From Zoogloea dura (GTDB lineage: Bacteria; Pseudomonadota; Gammaproteobacteria; Burkholderiales; Rhodocyclaceae): a DNA stretch of 64,000 bases. The stretch covers positions 186,001 through 250,000 of the forward strand of contig NZ_JABBGA010000003.1 of NCBI RefSeq assembly GCF_012927165.1. Reading direction: 5' to 3'. Shown piece by piece: positions 30,473 through 41,666 of this stretch. The first letter of the stretch is position 1. The number at the start of each line of letters is the position of its first letter. The notes under the pieces are model-generated. The model was not told where the DNA came from, made no database searches, and was given only the letters and a program-made list of their open reading frames with translations. The position numbers and the translations under genes were made by a program.

Positions 30473-31090
30473 ATGACCCACATCGCCATCCTCGGCATCA
30501 CCGGCCGCGCCGGCTCCCGCATTGCCACCGAACTGCTGCAACGCGGCCACAGCGTCACCGGCATCGCCCGCGACATCTCCAAGGCCGCGCCGCAGCCCGG
30601 CCTCAGCCTGAAGGCCGCCGACGCCACCGACGCCGGCACCCTCACCCCGCTGCTGCAAGGCCACGACGTGGTGGTCAGCAGCACCCGCTTCGTCGGCGGC
30701 ATCGACGCGGCCACCCTCATCGCCGCAGCCAAGCAGGCCGGCGTCAAGCGGATCGTCGTGGTCGGCGGCGCCGGCAGCCTCGAAGTGGCGCCGGGCAAGG
30801 CCCTCATCGACACACCCGAGTTCCCCGAGATCTACAAGGCCGAAGCCAGCAGCGGCCGCAGCTTCCTGCAGGCCCTGCGCGCCGAGAGTGAGCTCGACTG
30901 GACCTTCATCTCCCCCTCGGCCCTGTTCGAACCCGGCCCGCGCACCGGCCACTTCCGCCTGGGCGGCGACCAGTTGCTGGTGGACGCCGACGGCCAGAGC
31001 CACATCTCCATGGAGGACTACGCCATCGCCCTGGCCGACGAGATCGAAGCACCGCGGCATTCGCGCGCGCGCTTCACCGTCGGCTATTGA
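30473..31090 (+). CDS. NAD(P)-binding oxidoreductase (atypical SDR/NmrA-like)
   Basis: A 205-residue Rossmann protein with the nucleotide motif ILGITGRAGSRIATELLQRGH at the N terminus and KRIVVVGGAGSLEV near residue 88. It resembles YwnB/COG2910-type NAD(P)H-binding proteins; the substrate is unknown. The ribosome-binding sequence AAGGAG precedes the ATG. It follows the metallo-beta-lactamase-fold gene in the same direction and ends at a strong bidirectional terminator, so the two genes probably form one LysR-controlled operon. Confidence 0.85.
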   Translation: MTHIAILGITGRAGSRIATELLQRGHSVTGIARDISKAAPQPGLSLKAADATDAGTLTPLLQGHDVVVSSTRFVGGIDAATLIAAAKQAGVKRIVVVGGAGSLEVAPGKALIDTPEFPEIYKAEASSGRSFLQALRAESELDWTFISPSALFEPGPRTGHFRLGGDQLLVDADGQSHISMEDYAIALADEIEAPRHSRARFTVGY

Positions 31091-31120
31091 AACCGGCGTA
31101 CCGCAAGCCGGCCGCAGCAT

Positions 31121-31150
31121 GAAGAAAGGCTCCTTGCGGAGCCTTTCTTC
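31121..31150. terminator. Bidirectional terminator
   Basis: GAAGAAAGGCTCC (31121-31133) and GGAGCCTTTCTTC (31138-31150) form a perfect 13-bp stem with loop TTGC. It separates the plus-strand oxidoreductase from the convergent membrane-protein gene. Confidence 0.9.
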
Positions 31151-31186
31151 GTACTACAGCGGCTCGAAACGGCCGCGTTTTCTCCC

Positions 31187-31501
31187 TCACCTCAAATACG
31201 GCAACACAAAAGGTACGGCGACGATCACGGCCACCACCGCGGTACTCCACCAGGATGACCGGAAGCCGCGCCCACCCACCACCCCGACCCTCAGGAAATA
31301 CAGGAAGGCCAGGACGGGCGCGATGAAATAAAGGGCCGGGCTGTCGTCCAGAAAGAGCGGCCTGGCGTCGTCCTGCCACAGGAGTGAGGCCAGGCCGGTC
31401 AACCAGCAGACCGGGATGGAGAGCAGGACGATCACCCCCTGCGGGGTGTCGAGCCAATGGCCATGGCGGTACCAGGCGCGGAGCGGATTGGAATGTTCCA
31501 T
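31187..31501 (-). CDS. Small hydrophobic membrane protein of unknown function
   Basis: With the ATG at 31499-31501 it has 104 residues (MEHSNPLRAWYRHGHWLDTP...). Three hydrophobic stretches follow: GVIVLLSIPVCWLTGLASLL, YFIAPVLAFLYFLRVGVV and VVAVIVAVPFVLPYL. The hydrophilic N terminus and compact size suggest a small inner-membrane protein. An upstream start at 31591 would add a Pro/Ala-rich tail and is less likely. I do not recognise the family. Confidence 0.55.
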   Translation of the reverse strand: MEHSNPLRAWYRHGHWLDTPQGVIVLLSIPVCWLTGLASLLWQDDARPLFLDDSPALYFIAPVLAFLYFLRVGVVGGRGFRSSWWSTAVVAVIVAVPFVLPYLR

Positions 31502-31690
31502 GATGCGGGCACTGCACGTGATCCAGGCCAGGTGTGGAGCCGGCGCTGGCGCAGAGGGTGGGCTTCTGCTGCGAGGTTTATGTGCGCCCATCCTGCCCCT
31601 ATGCTCACGGGGCGCCTATGGACTGGTTCACTCCTTTTGTTTGCCGTAGTGGAGCGGGGCCAGGGCACCGCGCCCCGGCCTGCAGGCAAA

Positions 31691-32530
31691 TCAGTGCCCG
31701 AAGCTGTCTGCGTCCAGCATCGTCGGGTCGGGGCGGTCCAGGGTGTCGAGGCGCGCCATCTCGGCCTCGCTCAGGCTGAAGCCGAAGATGTCCAGGTTCT
31801 CGGCCAGGCGCACGGGATTGGCCGACTTGGGGGTGGCGACGATGCCTTGCTGGACGATCCAGCGCAGCACCACCTGGGCCGGAGTCCGCCCGTGGGCCTC
31901 GGCGATGCGGGTGATCAGCGGGTCGGCCAGCATCGCGTTGCCGCAGCCCAGCGGGCGCCAGGCGCCGGTGGCGATGCCACGCTGGTGGTGGATGGCCAGC
32001 AGATCGTCGCGGCGGTGGTAGGGGTCGAGCTGGATCTGGTTGAGCTGGGGCAGCAGGCCCAGGTCGAAGAGCCGCTGCAGGTGGGCCGGCTTGAAGTTGG
32101 AGGTGCCGATGGCACGCACCTGGCCGGCCTCGCGCAGCTTGACCAGCCCCTCGAAGGCCTCCACAAAGCGGTCCTGGTCCGGGTTGGGCCAATGCACCAG
32201 CAGCAGGTCGATGTAATCCACCCCAAGCCTGGCCAGGCTGGCCTCGCAGGCCTGGCGGGCACCCTCCACGCTGTGCCACTGGCGGTTGAACTTGGTGGTG
32301 ATGAAGACCTCCTCCCGGGCCAGCCCCGAGCGGCGCAGGCCTTCGCCCACCCCACGCTCGTTGGCGTAGTTCTCGGCGGTATCCACATGCCGGTAGCCGA
32401 TGCGCAAGGCCTCGGCCACCGCCACGGCGGCCTCGTCGTCATTCATCGGCCAGGTACCGAGGCCGAGGAGGGGGATGTCCACGCCCGGGGCGAGGGGCAG
32501 GGTCGGGGCAAGGGAAATAGCGGAAGTCAT
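31691..32530 (-). CDS. Aldo/keto reductase
   Basis: A 279-residue NADPH-dependent reductase with the full catalytic tetrad: Asp and Tyr in VDTAENYANERGVG (around residues 49-62), Lys in ITTKFNRQW and His in LLVHWPNPDQD. The TIM-barrel markers GTSNF and KSANPVRLAENLDIFGF are present. The physiological aldehyde substrate cannot be told from sequence. It stands alone and is read away from the downstream hybrid kinase. Confidence 0.92.
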   Translation of the reverse strand: MTSAISLAPTLPLAPGVDIPLLGLGTWPMNDDEAAVAVAEALRIGYRHVDTAENYANERGVGEGLRRSGLAREEVFITTKFNRQWHSVEGARQACEASLARLGVDYIDLLLVHWPNPDQDRFVEAFEGLVKLREAGQVRAIGTSNFKPAHLQRLFDLGLLPQLNQIQLDPYHRRDDLLAIHHQRGIATGAWRPLGCGNAMLADPLITRIAEAHGRTPAQVVLRWIVQQGIVATPKSANPVRLAENLDIFGFSLSEAEMARLDTLDRPDPTMLDADSFGH

Positions 32531-32770
32531 GGGCAGGGTCGGGTCGGGGTATGAAAGAAAAGGGAGGTACGGATGCGTGCGTCAGGCTTAGGACAGGGGT
32601 CACCCGGCTCCGGTTCAGGCCGCAAGCCCTGTCCGGTGACCACCTGATTAATCGTGCCTCTCTGACGCGGATCAATAATGTTAAACACTGACATAAAATA
32701 GAGTGCAGCCTGGGGGAGAGGCATTGCGCTCCTGAACTCGTCGCCCGACACTCTTTGCACGCCAGCCATC

Positions 32771-35328
<2,558 letters not shown>

Positions 35329-35332
<4 letters not shown>

Positions 35333-35940
35333 ACTTCCTCGCCCACGCCTGGCTCGCCGGCCCGCTGCCCACCGACCGCATCGGCGGGGTGGCGGGAGAT
35401 TTCGTGAAGGGCATCATCGCACCCCCGCCACCCGAACTGGACCCGGCGCTGGCAGCAGGGGTGATGCTGCACCGGCGCATCGACAGCTTCGCCGACGGTC
35501 ACCCGGCCTTCCTGCGCAGCCGGGCACGGGTCAGCGAAGCACGACGGCGGGTCGGCGGCATCATGATCGACATGTTCTACGACCACTTCCTGGCCCGGCA
35601 TTGGGTCCGCTTCGGCCCGCAACCGCTGGCGGCTTTCACCGCCGAGACCTACACCATGATCGAGGCCCGCCTGGGCGACCTGCCAGCCAGCTTCACCCCG
35701 GTGTTCGAGCGGATGGTCGAACACGACTGGCTGTCCAGCTACCGGGAGGCGGACTCGGTGGCCGTGGCCCTGGACCGGATGGCGGAATTCCGCCTGCGCC
35801 GGCCCAATCCCCTGGCCGGCTCAGGAGAGGAGCTGCGGCGTGACTACGCCGGCTTCGAGGCCGACTTCCTGGCCTTCATGCCCGACGCAGCAGCCTTCGC
35901 CGCAGCCCACCGGAAGCAGCGGAACATCAACGGCAACTAG
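35329..35940 (+). CDS. acpH: Acyl carrier protein phosphodiesterase family protein
   Basis: 203 residues beginning [20 protein letters not shown], the standard AcpH start. The conserved GDFVKG and [15 protein letters not shown] segments (around residues 24-60) and [10 protein letters not shown] are present; these metal-binding residues serve removal of 4'-phosphopantetheine from ACP. The start overlaps the kinase stop (ATGA), an unexpected coupling between a signalling protein and a lipid-metabolism enzyme. The stop overlaps that of the convergent MFS gene by 4 bp. No other fatty-acid gene is nearby. Confidence 0.85.
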
Positions 35941-37124
35941 CCCGCCACCGCCTCGCGCCCCCGGTCGGGAATCAGGCCGAGGGCGATCAGCAGCACCACC
36001 CCCAGCCCCATCACTGCCGCCGCCAGGTAGAGCCCGCTGGCATAGCCTCCCCCCTGGGCCGCCAGCCGGCCGGTGAGGGCCGGCGCCAGCACCTGGGCGA
36101 TGCCGTAGGCGGCGGTCATCTTGCTCATCATCTTGGCCGGGCGGGTCGGGTAGTAGCGGCCCGACATCGACATCACCAAACTCACCATGCCGGCAAAGGT
36201 GCCGCCGAAGAGGGCCGCGCCCGCCATCGCCGGGAGCAGGCCGTCGCCCAGCACCGGCAGCAGGATGCCGACGATCTGGGCCAGGCTGGCGAGGATCAGG
36301 GCATTCACCTGGCCGGTGCGGCGGGCGATCAGGTCCCACAGGATGCAGGCCGGCGCGGCGGCCAGCCCCAGCACCAGGAAGACCCAGGTGCCCTGGCCCT
36401 TCATCGCGGGCTGGGCATTGACGATGGCCACAATGAAGGTGGCGGTCACCACGTAACCCACCCCGGCACAGAAGTAGGCCGCCATCAGCACCCGGCGGAA
36501 CAGGTTGCCGGGAGGCGAATCGTGCATGTGGGTGGCCGAGGCCGGCAGCGGCGCCATGTCGGGGCGGGGCAGCCAGCGCCAGGCCGGGATCGCCAGCAGG
36601 GCGCCGATCAGGCTGAACAGGAACCACTGCTCGCGCCAGTCGAAGCGGTCGCCGATGAAGATCACCACCACGGAGCACAGGGCGATGCCGAGGCCGATGC
36701 CCGAGAAATGGATGCCCAGCTCGCTGCGCTGGCGGTGCCGCATCAGCCAGTTGATCACCAGCCCGGCCCCCAGCACCATGCCGGCCGCGGTGCTGAGGCC
36801 GGCGATGAAGCGCGACAGGGCCCATACCCATTCATGGGTGGAGAGCCCCATCAGCACGGTGCTGAGCACCGCCACCACCATGGCGCTGCGGTACAGGCGG
36901 TCCTTGACGGCGAGGCTGACGATGCGCCCCACCACCACCACGCCGATCAGGTAACCCGCGTAGTTGGCCGCCGCCAGCCAGCCGCCGGCCTCGATGCCGA
37001 GGCCGGCCTGGCTGCGCATCAGGGGCAGCAGGGGGGTGTAGGCGAAGCGCGCCACCCCCAGGAACAGCAGGAGTCCCAGGACTCCTGCAAACAGGACTTT
37101 CAGGCGCTGGCGGGCCTCGCTCAT
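35937..37124 (-). CDS. MFS transporter, YbfB/YjiJ type
   Basis: A 395-residue protein with 12 predicted membrane helices. The N-terminal LGVARFAYTPLLPLMRSQAG and AANYAGYLIG segments are characteristic of the YbfB/YjiJ branch of the major facilitator superfamily. The substrate is unknown. Its 3' end overlaps acpH on the opposite strand by 4 bp, with no space for a separate terminator. Confidence 0.88.
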   Translation of the reverse strand: MSEARQRLKVLFAGVLGLLLFLGVARFAYTPLLPLMRSQAGLGIEAGGWLAAANYAGYLIGVVVVGRIVSLAVKDRLYRSAMVVAVLSTVLMGLSTHEWVWALSRFIAGLSTAAGMVLGAGLVINWLMRHRQRSELGIHFSGIGLGIALCSVVVIFIGDRFDWREQWFLFSLIGALLAIPAWRWLPRPDMAPLPASATHMHDSPPGNLFRRVLMAAYFCAGVGYVVTATFIVAIVNAQPAMKGQGTWVFLVLGLAAAPACILWDLIARRTGQVNALILASLAQIVGILLPVLGDGLLPAMAGAALFGGTFAGMVSLVMSMSGRYYPTRPAKMMSKMTAAYGIAQVLAPALTGRLAAQGGGYASGLYLAAAVMGLGVVLLIALGLIPDRGREAVAG

Positions 37125-37255
37125 GGCTGTCTCCTCGGATCGTTTTATGGTTTGCGCCGGCGGTCTGAGGCCGCGGTCGTCGCGGCAGTATCCGGGCCCT
37201 ACCGGGAGAGCTGCAAGCGCGCAAAACTCATCGCCCCATGCGCCTGGCGCATGCG

Positions 37256-38137
37256 TCAGGAGGGCGGATGGGCAGGCGGCCCCGCCTCATCCAGCTTGCG
37301 GTCAAAGCGGTGGGTGAGGCGGAACACCTTCTCGCCGCAGACATCCACGCAGCGGCCACAGGTGGTGCAATTGGAATCGAGGATGAGCGGCGTCCCCTTG
37401 CCCTTGAGCGCCGGGCGGATCACCTGGGGCTCGGGGCAGGCGGTGAAGCAGTCCATGCAGTCGGTGCAGGCCCTGCGCCGCGGCGCACTGACCCGCAGCA
37501 GGGCGGTCTTGCCGAGCAGGCCGTAGAAGGCCCCCATCGGGCAGACGTGCCCGCACCAGCCGCGCTGCACCACGAACAGGTCGAACAGGAAGATCGCCCC
37601 CACCAGCCCACCGGTCCAGCCCAGCCCGAAAACCAGCCCGCGCATCAGCCCGGTGACCGGATTGACGTACTCCCAGGCCAGGCTGCCGGTCAGCCACGCC
37701 GCCAGCAGACAGGCCGGCAACAAGGCCAGGCGGAAGTGGCGGGACGGCATGAAGCCCGACTTGATGCCCAGCCGGCGGCGCAGCCAGCCGGCCAGGTCGG
37801 TCACCGGATTGATCGGGCAGGCCCACGCGCAGAACAGGCGCCCACCCACCAGTAGATAGCCCCCCGCCACCAGGGCCGCGCCGAGCATCGCCTGCGGCGC
37901 CGGAGAATGCCCGGCAGCAAGGGATTGGATGAAGGTGAAGGGGTCGGCCAGCGGCACCTGGCCGAGCAGCAGGCTGGAGGCGAGATTGCCCTCGAGGATC
38001 CACACCCCGCAGCAGGGCCCGGCCAGGAAGCCGGCCAGCACCAGCAGCTGCGACAGGCGTCGCAGGATCAACCAGCGATAGCTCAACCAGCGGCCCTTGC
38101 GTTCGAGGGCATCGGCCAGAAAGGGGCGGGCGCTCAT
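37256..38137 (-). CDS. napH: Quinol dehydrogenase membrane component NapH
   Basis: A 293-residue polytopic protein with four to five helices. Two cysteine clusters of the NapH type in the membrane part, CAWACPINPVTDLAG and GWCGHVCPMGAFYG, are followed by two 4Fe-4S motifs at the C terminus, CTDCMDCFTACPEP and CTTCGRCVDVCGEKVF. NapGH passes electrons from the quinol pool toward periplasmic reductases. Its ATG overlaps the napG stop (ATGA). No napA, napB or napD lies in the window, so the partner reductase is not shown by context. Confidence 0.9.
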   Translation of the reverse strand: MSARPFLADALERKGRWLSYRWLILRRLSQLLVLAGFLAGPCCGVWILEGNLASSLLLGQVPLADPFTFIQSLAAGHSPAPQAMLGAALVAGGYLLVGGRLFCAWACPINPVTDLAGWLRRRLGIKSGFMPSRHFRLALLPACLLAAWLTGSLAWEYVNPVTGLMRGLVFGLGWTGGLVGAIFLFDLFVVQRGWCGHVCPMGAFYGLLGKTALLRVSAPRRRACTDCMDCFTACPEPQVIRPALKGKGTPLILDSNCTTCGRCVDVCGEKVFRLTHRFDRKLDEAGPPAHPPS

Positions 38138-38889
38138 CGCGTCTTCGGCCGGGGCGGCGCGCTGACCGCCGGGCGGTCGGCGGGCGGCATGCCCAGGGCG
38201 GCCTCGCTGCGCCGCCGGCCGCGCTCGAGTTCGCCGCGCACCTGGGCCACCGGCATCACGCGGATCACCGCCACCTGAGGCACGCAGTCGTGCTCGCACT
38301 TGCCGCAGCCGGTGCAGGCGGCATGCACCGAGGGCATGAAGACGGTCATCCCGCCGGGCTTGTGCAGGCGCTCCATGGTGATGGCCTTACCCTTGATGGG
38401 GCAGGCCTGGAAGCAGGCGTCGCAGCGCATGCCCTGCAGGCTGAGGCAGCGCTCCGGGTCGGCCAGCACGGCCACCCCCATGCGCGCCTGGGCAATGTCG
38501 TCGAGCACGGGGGCCAGGGCGCCGGTGGGGCAGGCCGCCTTGCAGGGAATGTCGGTGCACATCTCGCAGGGCACGCTGCGCGCTTCGAAGTAGGGTGTGC
38601 CGACCGGGATGCCACCACCGGCTGGCGCCAGGTTGAGGGTGGTGAAGGGGCAGGCCCGCACGCACAGGCCGCAGCGCACGCAAGCGGCGTCGAAGTCGGC
38701 CTCGGGCAGTGCACCGGGCGGCCGCAAGGCCTGGGAGGGCAGGGCGCGGGCACGCTGCACATGGGCCATCAAGCCCAGGCCGGCCACACCCGCGGCGCAG
38801 GCACTGCCCGCCCCCTGCAGCAGGAACTTGCGGCGGCCCGCATCCAGAAAGCCGGTGAATGTGCCGCGATCCTTTCCGCCATCGTCCAT
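38134..38889 (-). CDS. napG: Ferredoxin-type periplasmic protein NapG
   Basis: A Tat-exported protein with four 4Fe-4S motifs that partners NapH. I chose the ATG at 38887-38889, preceded by GGAGG at 5 nt (251 residues). The Tat motif GRRKFLLQGAGSACAAG follows near residue 18. The cysteine clusters are CVRCGLCVRACPF, CEMCTDIPCKAACPTGAL, CDACFQACPIKGKAI and CTGCGKCEHDCVPQ. Starts at 38934 or 38973 are possible. It forms a two-gene operon with napH. Confidence 0.9.
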   Translation of the reverse strand: MDDGGKDRGTFTGFLDAGRRKFLLQGAGSACAAGVAGLGLMAHVQRARALPSQALRPPGALPEADFDAACVRCGLCVRACPFTTLNLAPAGGGIPVGTPYFEARSVPCEMCTDIPCKAACPTGALAPVLDDIAQARMGVAVLADPERCLSLQGMRCDACFQACPIKGKAITMERLHKPGGMTVFMPSVHAACTGCGKCEHDCVPQVAVIRVMPVAQVRGELERGRRRSEAALGMPPADRPAVSAPPRPKTR

Positions 38890-38992
38890 GCCCGCCTCCA
38901 CCGGTCCGCCAACACGGCCCCTTGACTGCACCATAGCCACGGCCAGGGGGCAGGTGTTATCCGGAAACGGCAAGGCGCCGCTGCGCCAGGCG

Positions 38993-41662
38993 CTAGCCGG
39001 TGGTGGCGCAGCAGGAATCCAGGAAGGTGTCGCGATCCACCGGGCGGCCGAACAGGTAACCCTGCAGATGCTCGCAGCCCATGCTGCGCAGAGTGTCGGC
39101 CTGCAGCTCGTCCTCCACCCCTTCGGCCACGACCTTCAGGTTGAGGCTCTTGGCCATTGCCACGATGGCCTTGGTGAGCTCCAGGCTGGGCAGGTGATCG
39201 GGCAGGCGCGACACGAAGGCCCGGTCGATCTTGAGGGTGTCGAAGGGAAAGCGGGTGAGATAGGAGAGCGACGAGTAGCCCGTGCCGAAGTCGTCGAGGG
39301 CCAGGCTGATGCCCAGCTGCTTGACCCCGTCGATCCGCTCATTCACCGCCTCGGCATGCGATACGAGCACGCTCTCGGTCATCTCCAGCTCGAGCTCCTC
39401 GGGGGTGATGCCGGCACGGCGCAGGGCCCGGTCGACGATGCGGGGGAGGTCGGAATCCTTGAACTGGGCGGCCGACACATTGACCGACACCTTGAGGGAA
39501 CGACCACTGCGGGCCTTGAACTCGCGAGACAGGTTGCAGGCCTCCTGCAGCACCCAGATGCCGAGGTCGAGGATGCTGCCGTTCTCTTCGGCAATCGCGA
39601 TGAACTCGTCGGGCCGCACCGCCCCGAGGGACGGATGGGTCCAGCGCAGCAGGGCCTCGGCCTTCACCACCTCGCCGCTGTGAGCATCGACGATGGGCTG
39701 GTAGGCCACCCAGATCTCCCGCCGCTCGAGGGCGCCGCGCAGGGCCATGTCGAGCTCCAGGTGGCGCTCGATGCGCAGCCCCGTCTCACGCCCATAGAAG
39801 CCGATGCGCTTGCGGCCGCGGGCCTTGGCCTCGTACATGGCGGCGTCGGCGTTCTTGAGGAGCTGTTCCGGGGTGTCTCCGTCGGCGGGAAAGAGGGCCA
39901 CCCCCACGGTGGCCGACACCACCAGGTGGCGGTCATCCACCAGCACCGGCTGCTCGAAAGCGTCGAGCACCCGCTGGGCGCACTTGACCGCCTCGGAGCG
40001 GCCGGAGATGCGGTCCAGGAAGATGACGAACTCGTCGCCGCCAAAACGGGCCGCGGTATCCGAGTGGCGGGCGATCTCCTTGATGCGCTCGCCCACCTTG
40101 CGCAGCAGGGCATCCCCGCCGGCGTGACCGAGGGAGTCATTGACCCGCTTGAAGTGGTCCAGATCGATGAACAGCAGGCCGCAGAAGTAGCCGTAGCGTT
40201 TGGCCGCCGCCAGCCCGCGGGCCATGCGCTCGGCCAGCAAGGCGCGGTTGGGCAGGCCGGTGACCTCGTCGCAATAGGCCTGGCGCATCAGCGAGGCCTG
40301 ATAGCGCTCCCGCTCCTCGACGTTGTGGAGCTGCAGCATGATCATGGCGCGCCCCTGCCATTGCAGGCGGGCGGCGCTGGCTTCGGCCGGGAAGACGCTG
40401 CCGTCGTAACGCCGGCACTGCTGCTTCTCGGGCGCACCGTCGAGGGCCGGCAGGCGGTCCAGGACGGATTTTTCGGAGTTCAGCGCATTGCTCCAGTGCG
40501 CGCTTGCCTCCGGCAGGCACAGCTCGCGCCGGGCGGCCGGATTGGCCCGGATGATGGTGCCGTCCTCGTCGAGGATCAGCCACGGGTCGCGGACGGCGTC
40601 GGTGATCGTCTCAAGGCGCCGCTTCTCACGCTGGATCTTGTTCAGCTGCAGATGGATCGTGCGCAACAGGACCAGCACGACGACGATCGCCAGCAGGCTG
40701 GTGATGCCTATCCATTGCAGGCGGCCGATCCAGCGCTCGGTGAAATCCTCCTGGCGGGTGGACACGCCAACCAGCACCGGCAGGCTGCCGATCCAGGAAA
40801 AGCTCACCAGACGAACGGCGTGATCGACCGGGCTGACCAGTTCGACCACCTCACCCTGCATGCCCCCGATCAGCTGCCCATCCTCTCCGAGCACCGGCCG
40901 CGGCTTCGCGAGGGCCCGCGCCAGGCCTGGATCGGCGCTGAGATCCAGGCTCATCGCCTGCTCACTGAAAGGGTGGCGGGCGAGCAGCCGGCCATTGGTC
41001 TTGCACACGAGTGCGGCAAAGGGCTTGCCGGACAGCAGGCTGGCCACCAACCCCTCGATCTTCGAGGCAGTGAAGCGTGCGCCGACAATGCCTGCAAAGC
41101 GGCCGTCCGCATGGTTGAGCCGGCGGGACACGACGAAACTCACCTCCCCCGATGCCCAGTCCAGGAAGGAGTCGGAGACGAACAGGCCGACATCCTGTGC
41201 ATCCCGGTGCACCCGGAAGAAATCGGATTCGGCAGACGCCTCACCGATCGGCTTGCGGCCGTCCCGTTTGTCAGCCTGCCTGATGAGCTTGCTGTCGGCC
41301 CCTAACAGGAAGATCTCGGCCACCTCAGGCGAACTCTCACTGAGGGCCTTGAAGTCGTCGGACTGAAGCCCGCGGCCGCTATAGCCCAGCCACTGCTCAT
41401 CTTCAAAAGCCACTGTCACGTGGCGCAGAATCACGTCAGCCTCCTGCACGCTGCGCTGCAGGTTCCTGGCCACCATATCGGAGAAGGTGGTCAGCTCCCG
41501 GTCGGTCTCGGCCTTGAGGACGCCGTAGGAAACATAGGCCTCGATCAGCGCGGCAAGCACGATGAGGGTGATCAGGATGTAGCCGGAAAGCAGCGGACTG
41601 ATCCGGTAGCGCAGCTTTGCCAGCCGCACGCAATACTCGGGAAAGTGCAGGATGCGTTCCAT
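38993..41662 (-). CDS. Membrane GGDEF-EAL protein (cyclic di-GMP turnover)
   Basis: An 889-residue sensor: a TM helix near residues 24-46, a Cache-type periplasmic domain, a second TM near 300-322, a PAS-like segment, a GGDEF domain with intact RFGGDEF near 538 and an EAL domain with KAEALLRW near 668. The EAL metal and catalytic markers NVSAAQ, ELEMTES, DDFGTGYSSLSYL and KIDRAFV are kept, so both synthesis and breakdown of c-di-GMP are possible. The ATG at 41660-41662 is preferred over an in-frame TTG at 41686. It starts 4 bp after the chemoreceptor-like gene, suggesting an operon in which that protein is the co-sensor. Confidence 0.92.
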   Translation of the reverse strand: MERILHFPEYCVRLAKLRYRISPLLSGYILITLIVLAALIEAYVSYGVLKAETDRELTTFSDMVARNLQRSVQEADVILRHVTVAFEDEQWLGYSGRGLQSDDFKALSESSPEVAEIFLLGADSKLIRQADKRDGRKPIGEASAESDFFRVHRDAQDVGLFVSDSFLDWASGEVSFVVSRRLNHADGRFAGIVGARFTASKIEGLVASLLSGKPFAALVCKTNGRLLARHPFSEQAMSLDLSADPGLARALAKPRPVLGEDGQLIGGMQGEVVELVSPVDHAVRLVSFSWIGSLPVLVGVSTRQEDFTERWIGRLQWIGITSLLAIVVVLVLLRTIHLQLNKIQREKRRLETITDAVRDPWLILDEDGTIIRANPAARRELCLPEASAHWSNALNSEKSVLDRLPALDGAPEKQQCRRYDGSVFPAEASAARLQWQGRAMIMLQLHNVEERERYQASLMRQAYCDEVTGLPNRALLAERMARGLAAAKRYGYFCGLLFIDLDHFKRVNDSLGHAGGDALLRKVGERIKEIARHSDTAARFGGDEFVIFLDRISGRSEAVKCAQRVLDAFEQPVLVDDRHLVVSATVGVALFPADGDTPEQLLKNADAAMYEAKARGRKRIGFYGRETGLRIERHLELDMALRGALERREIWVAYQPIVDAHSGEVVKAEALLRWTHPSLGAVRPDEFIAIAEENGSILDLGIWVLQEACNLSREFKARSGRSLKVSVNVSAAQFKDSDLPRIVDRALRRAGITPEELELEMTESVLVSHAEAVNERIDGVKQLGISLALDDFGTGYSSLSYLTRFPFDTLKIDRAFVSRLPDHLPSLELTKAIVAMAKSLNLKVVAEGVEDELQADTLRSMGCEHLQGYLFGRPVDRDTFLDSCCATTG

Positions 41663-41666
41663 GGCG

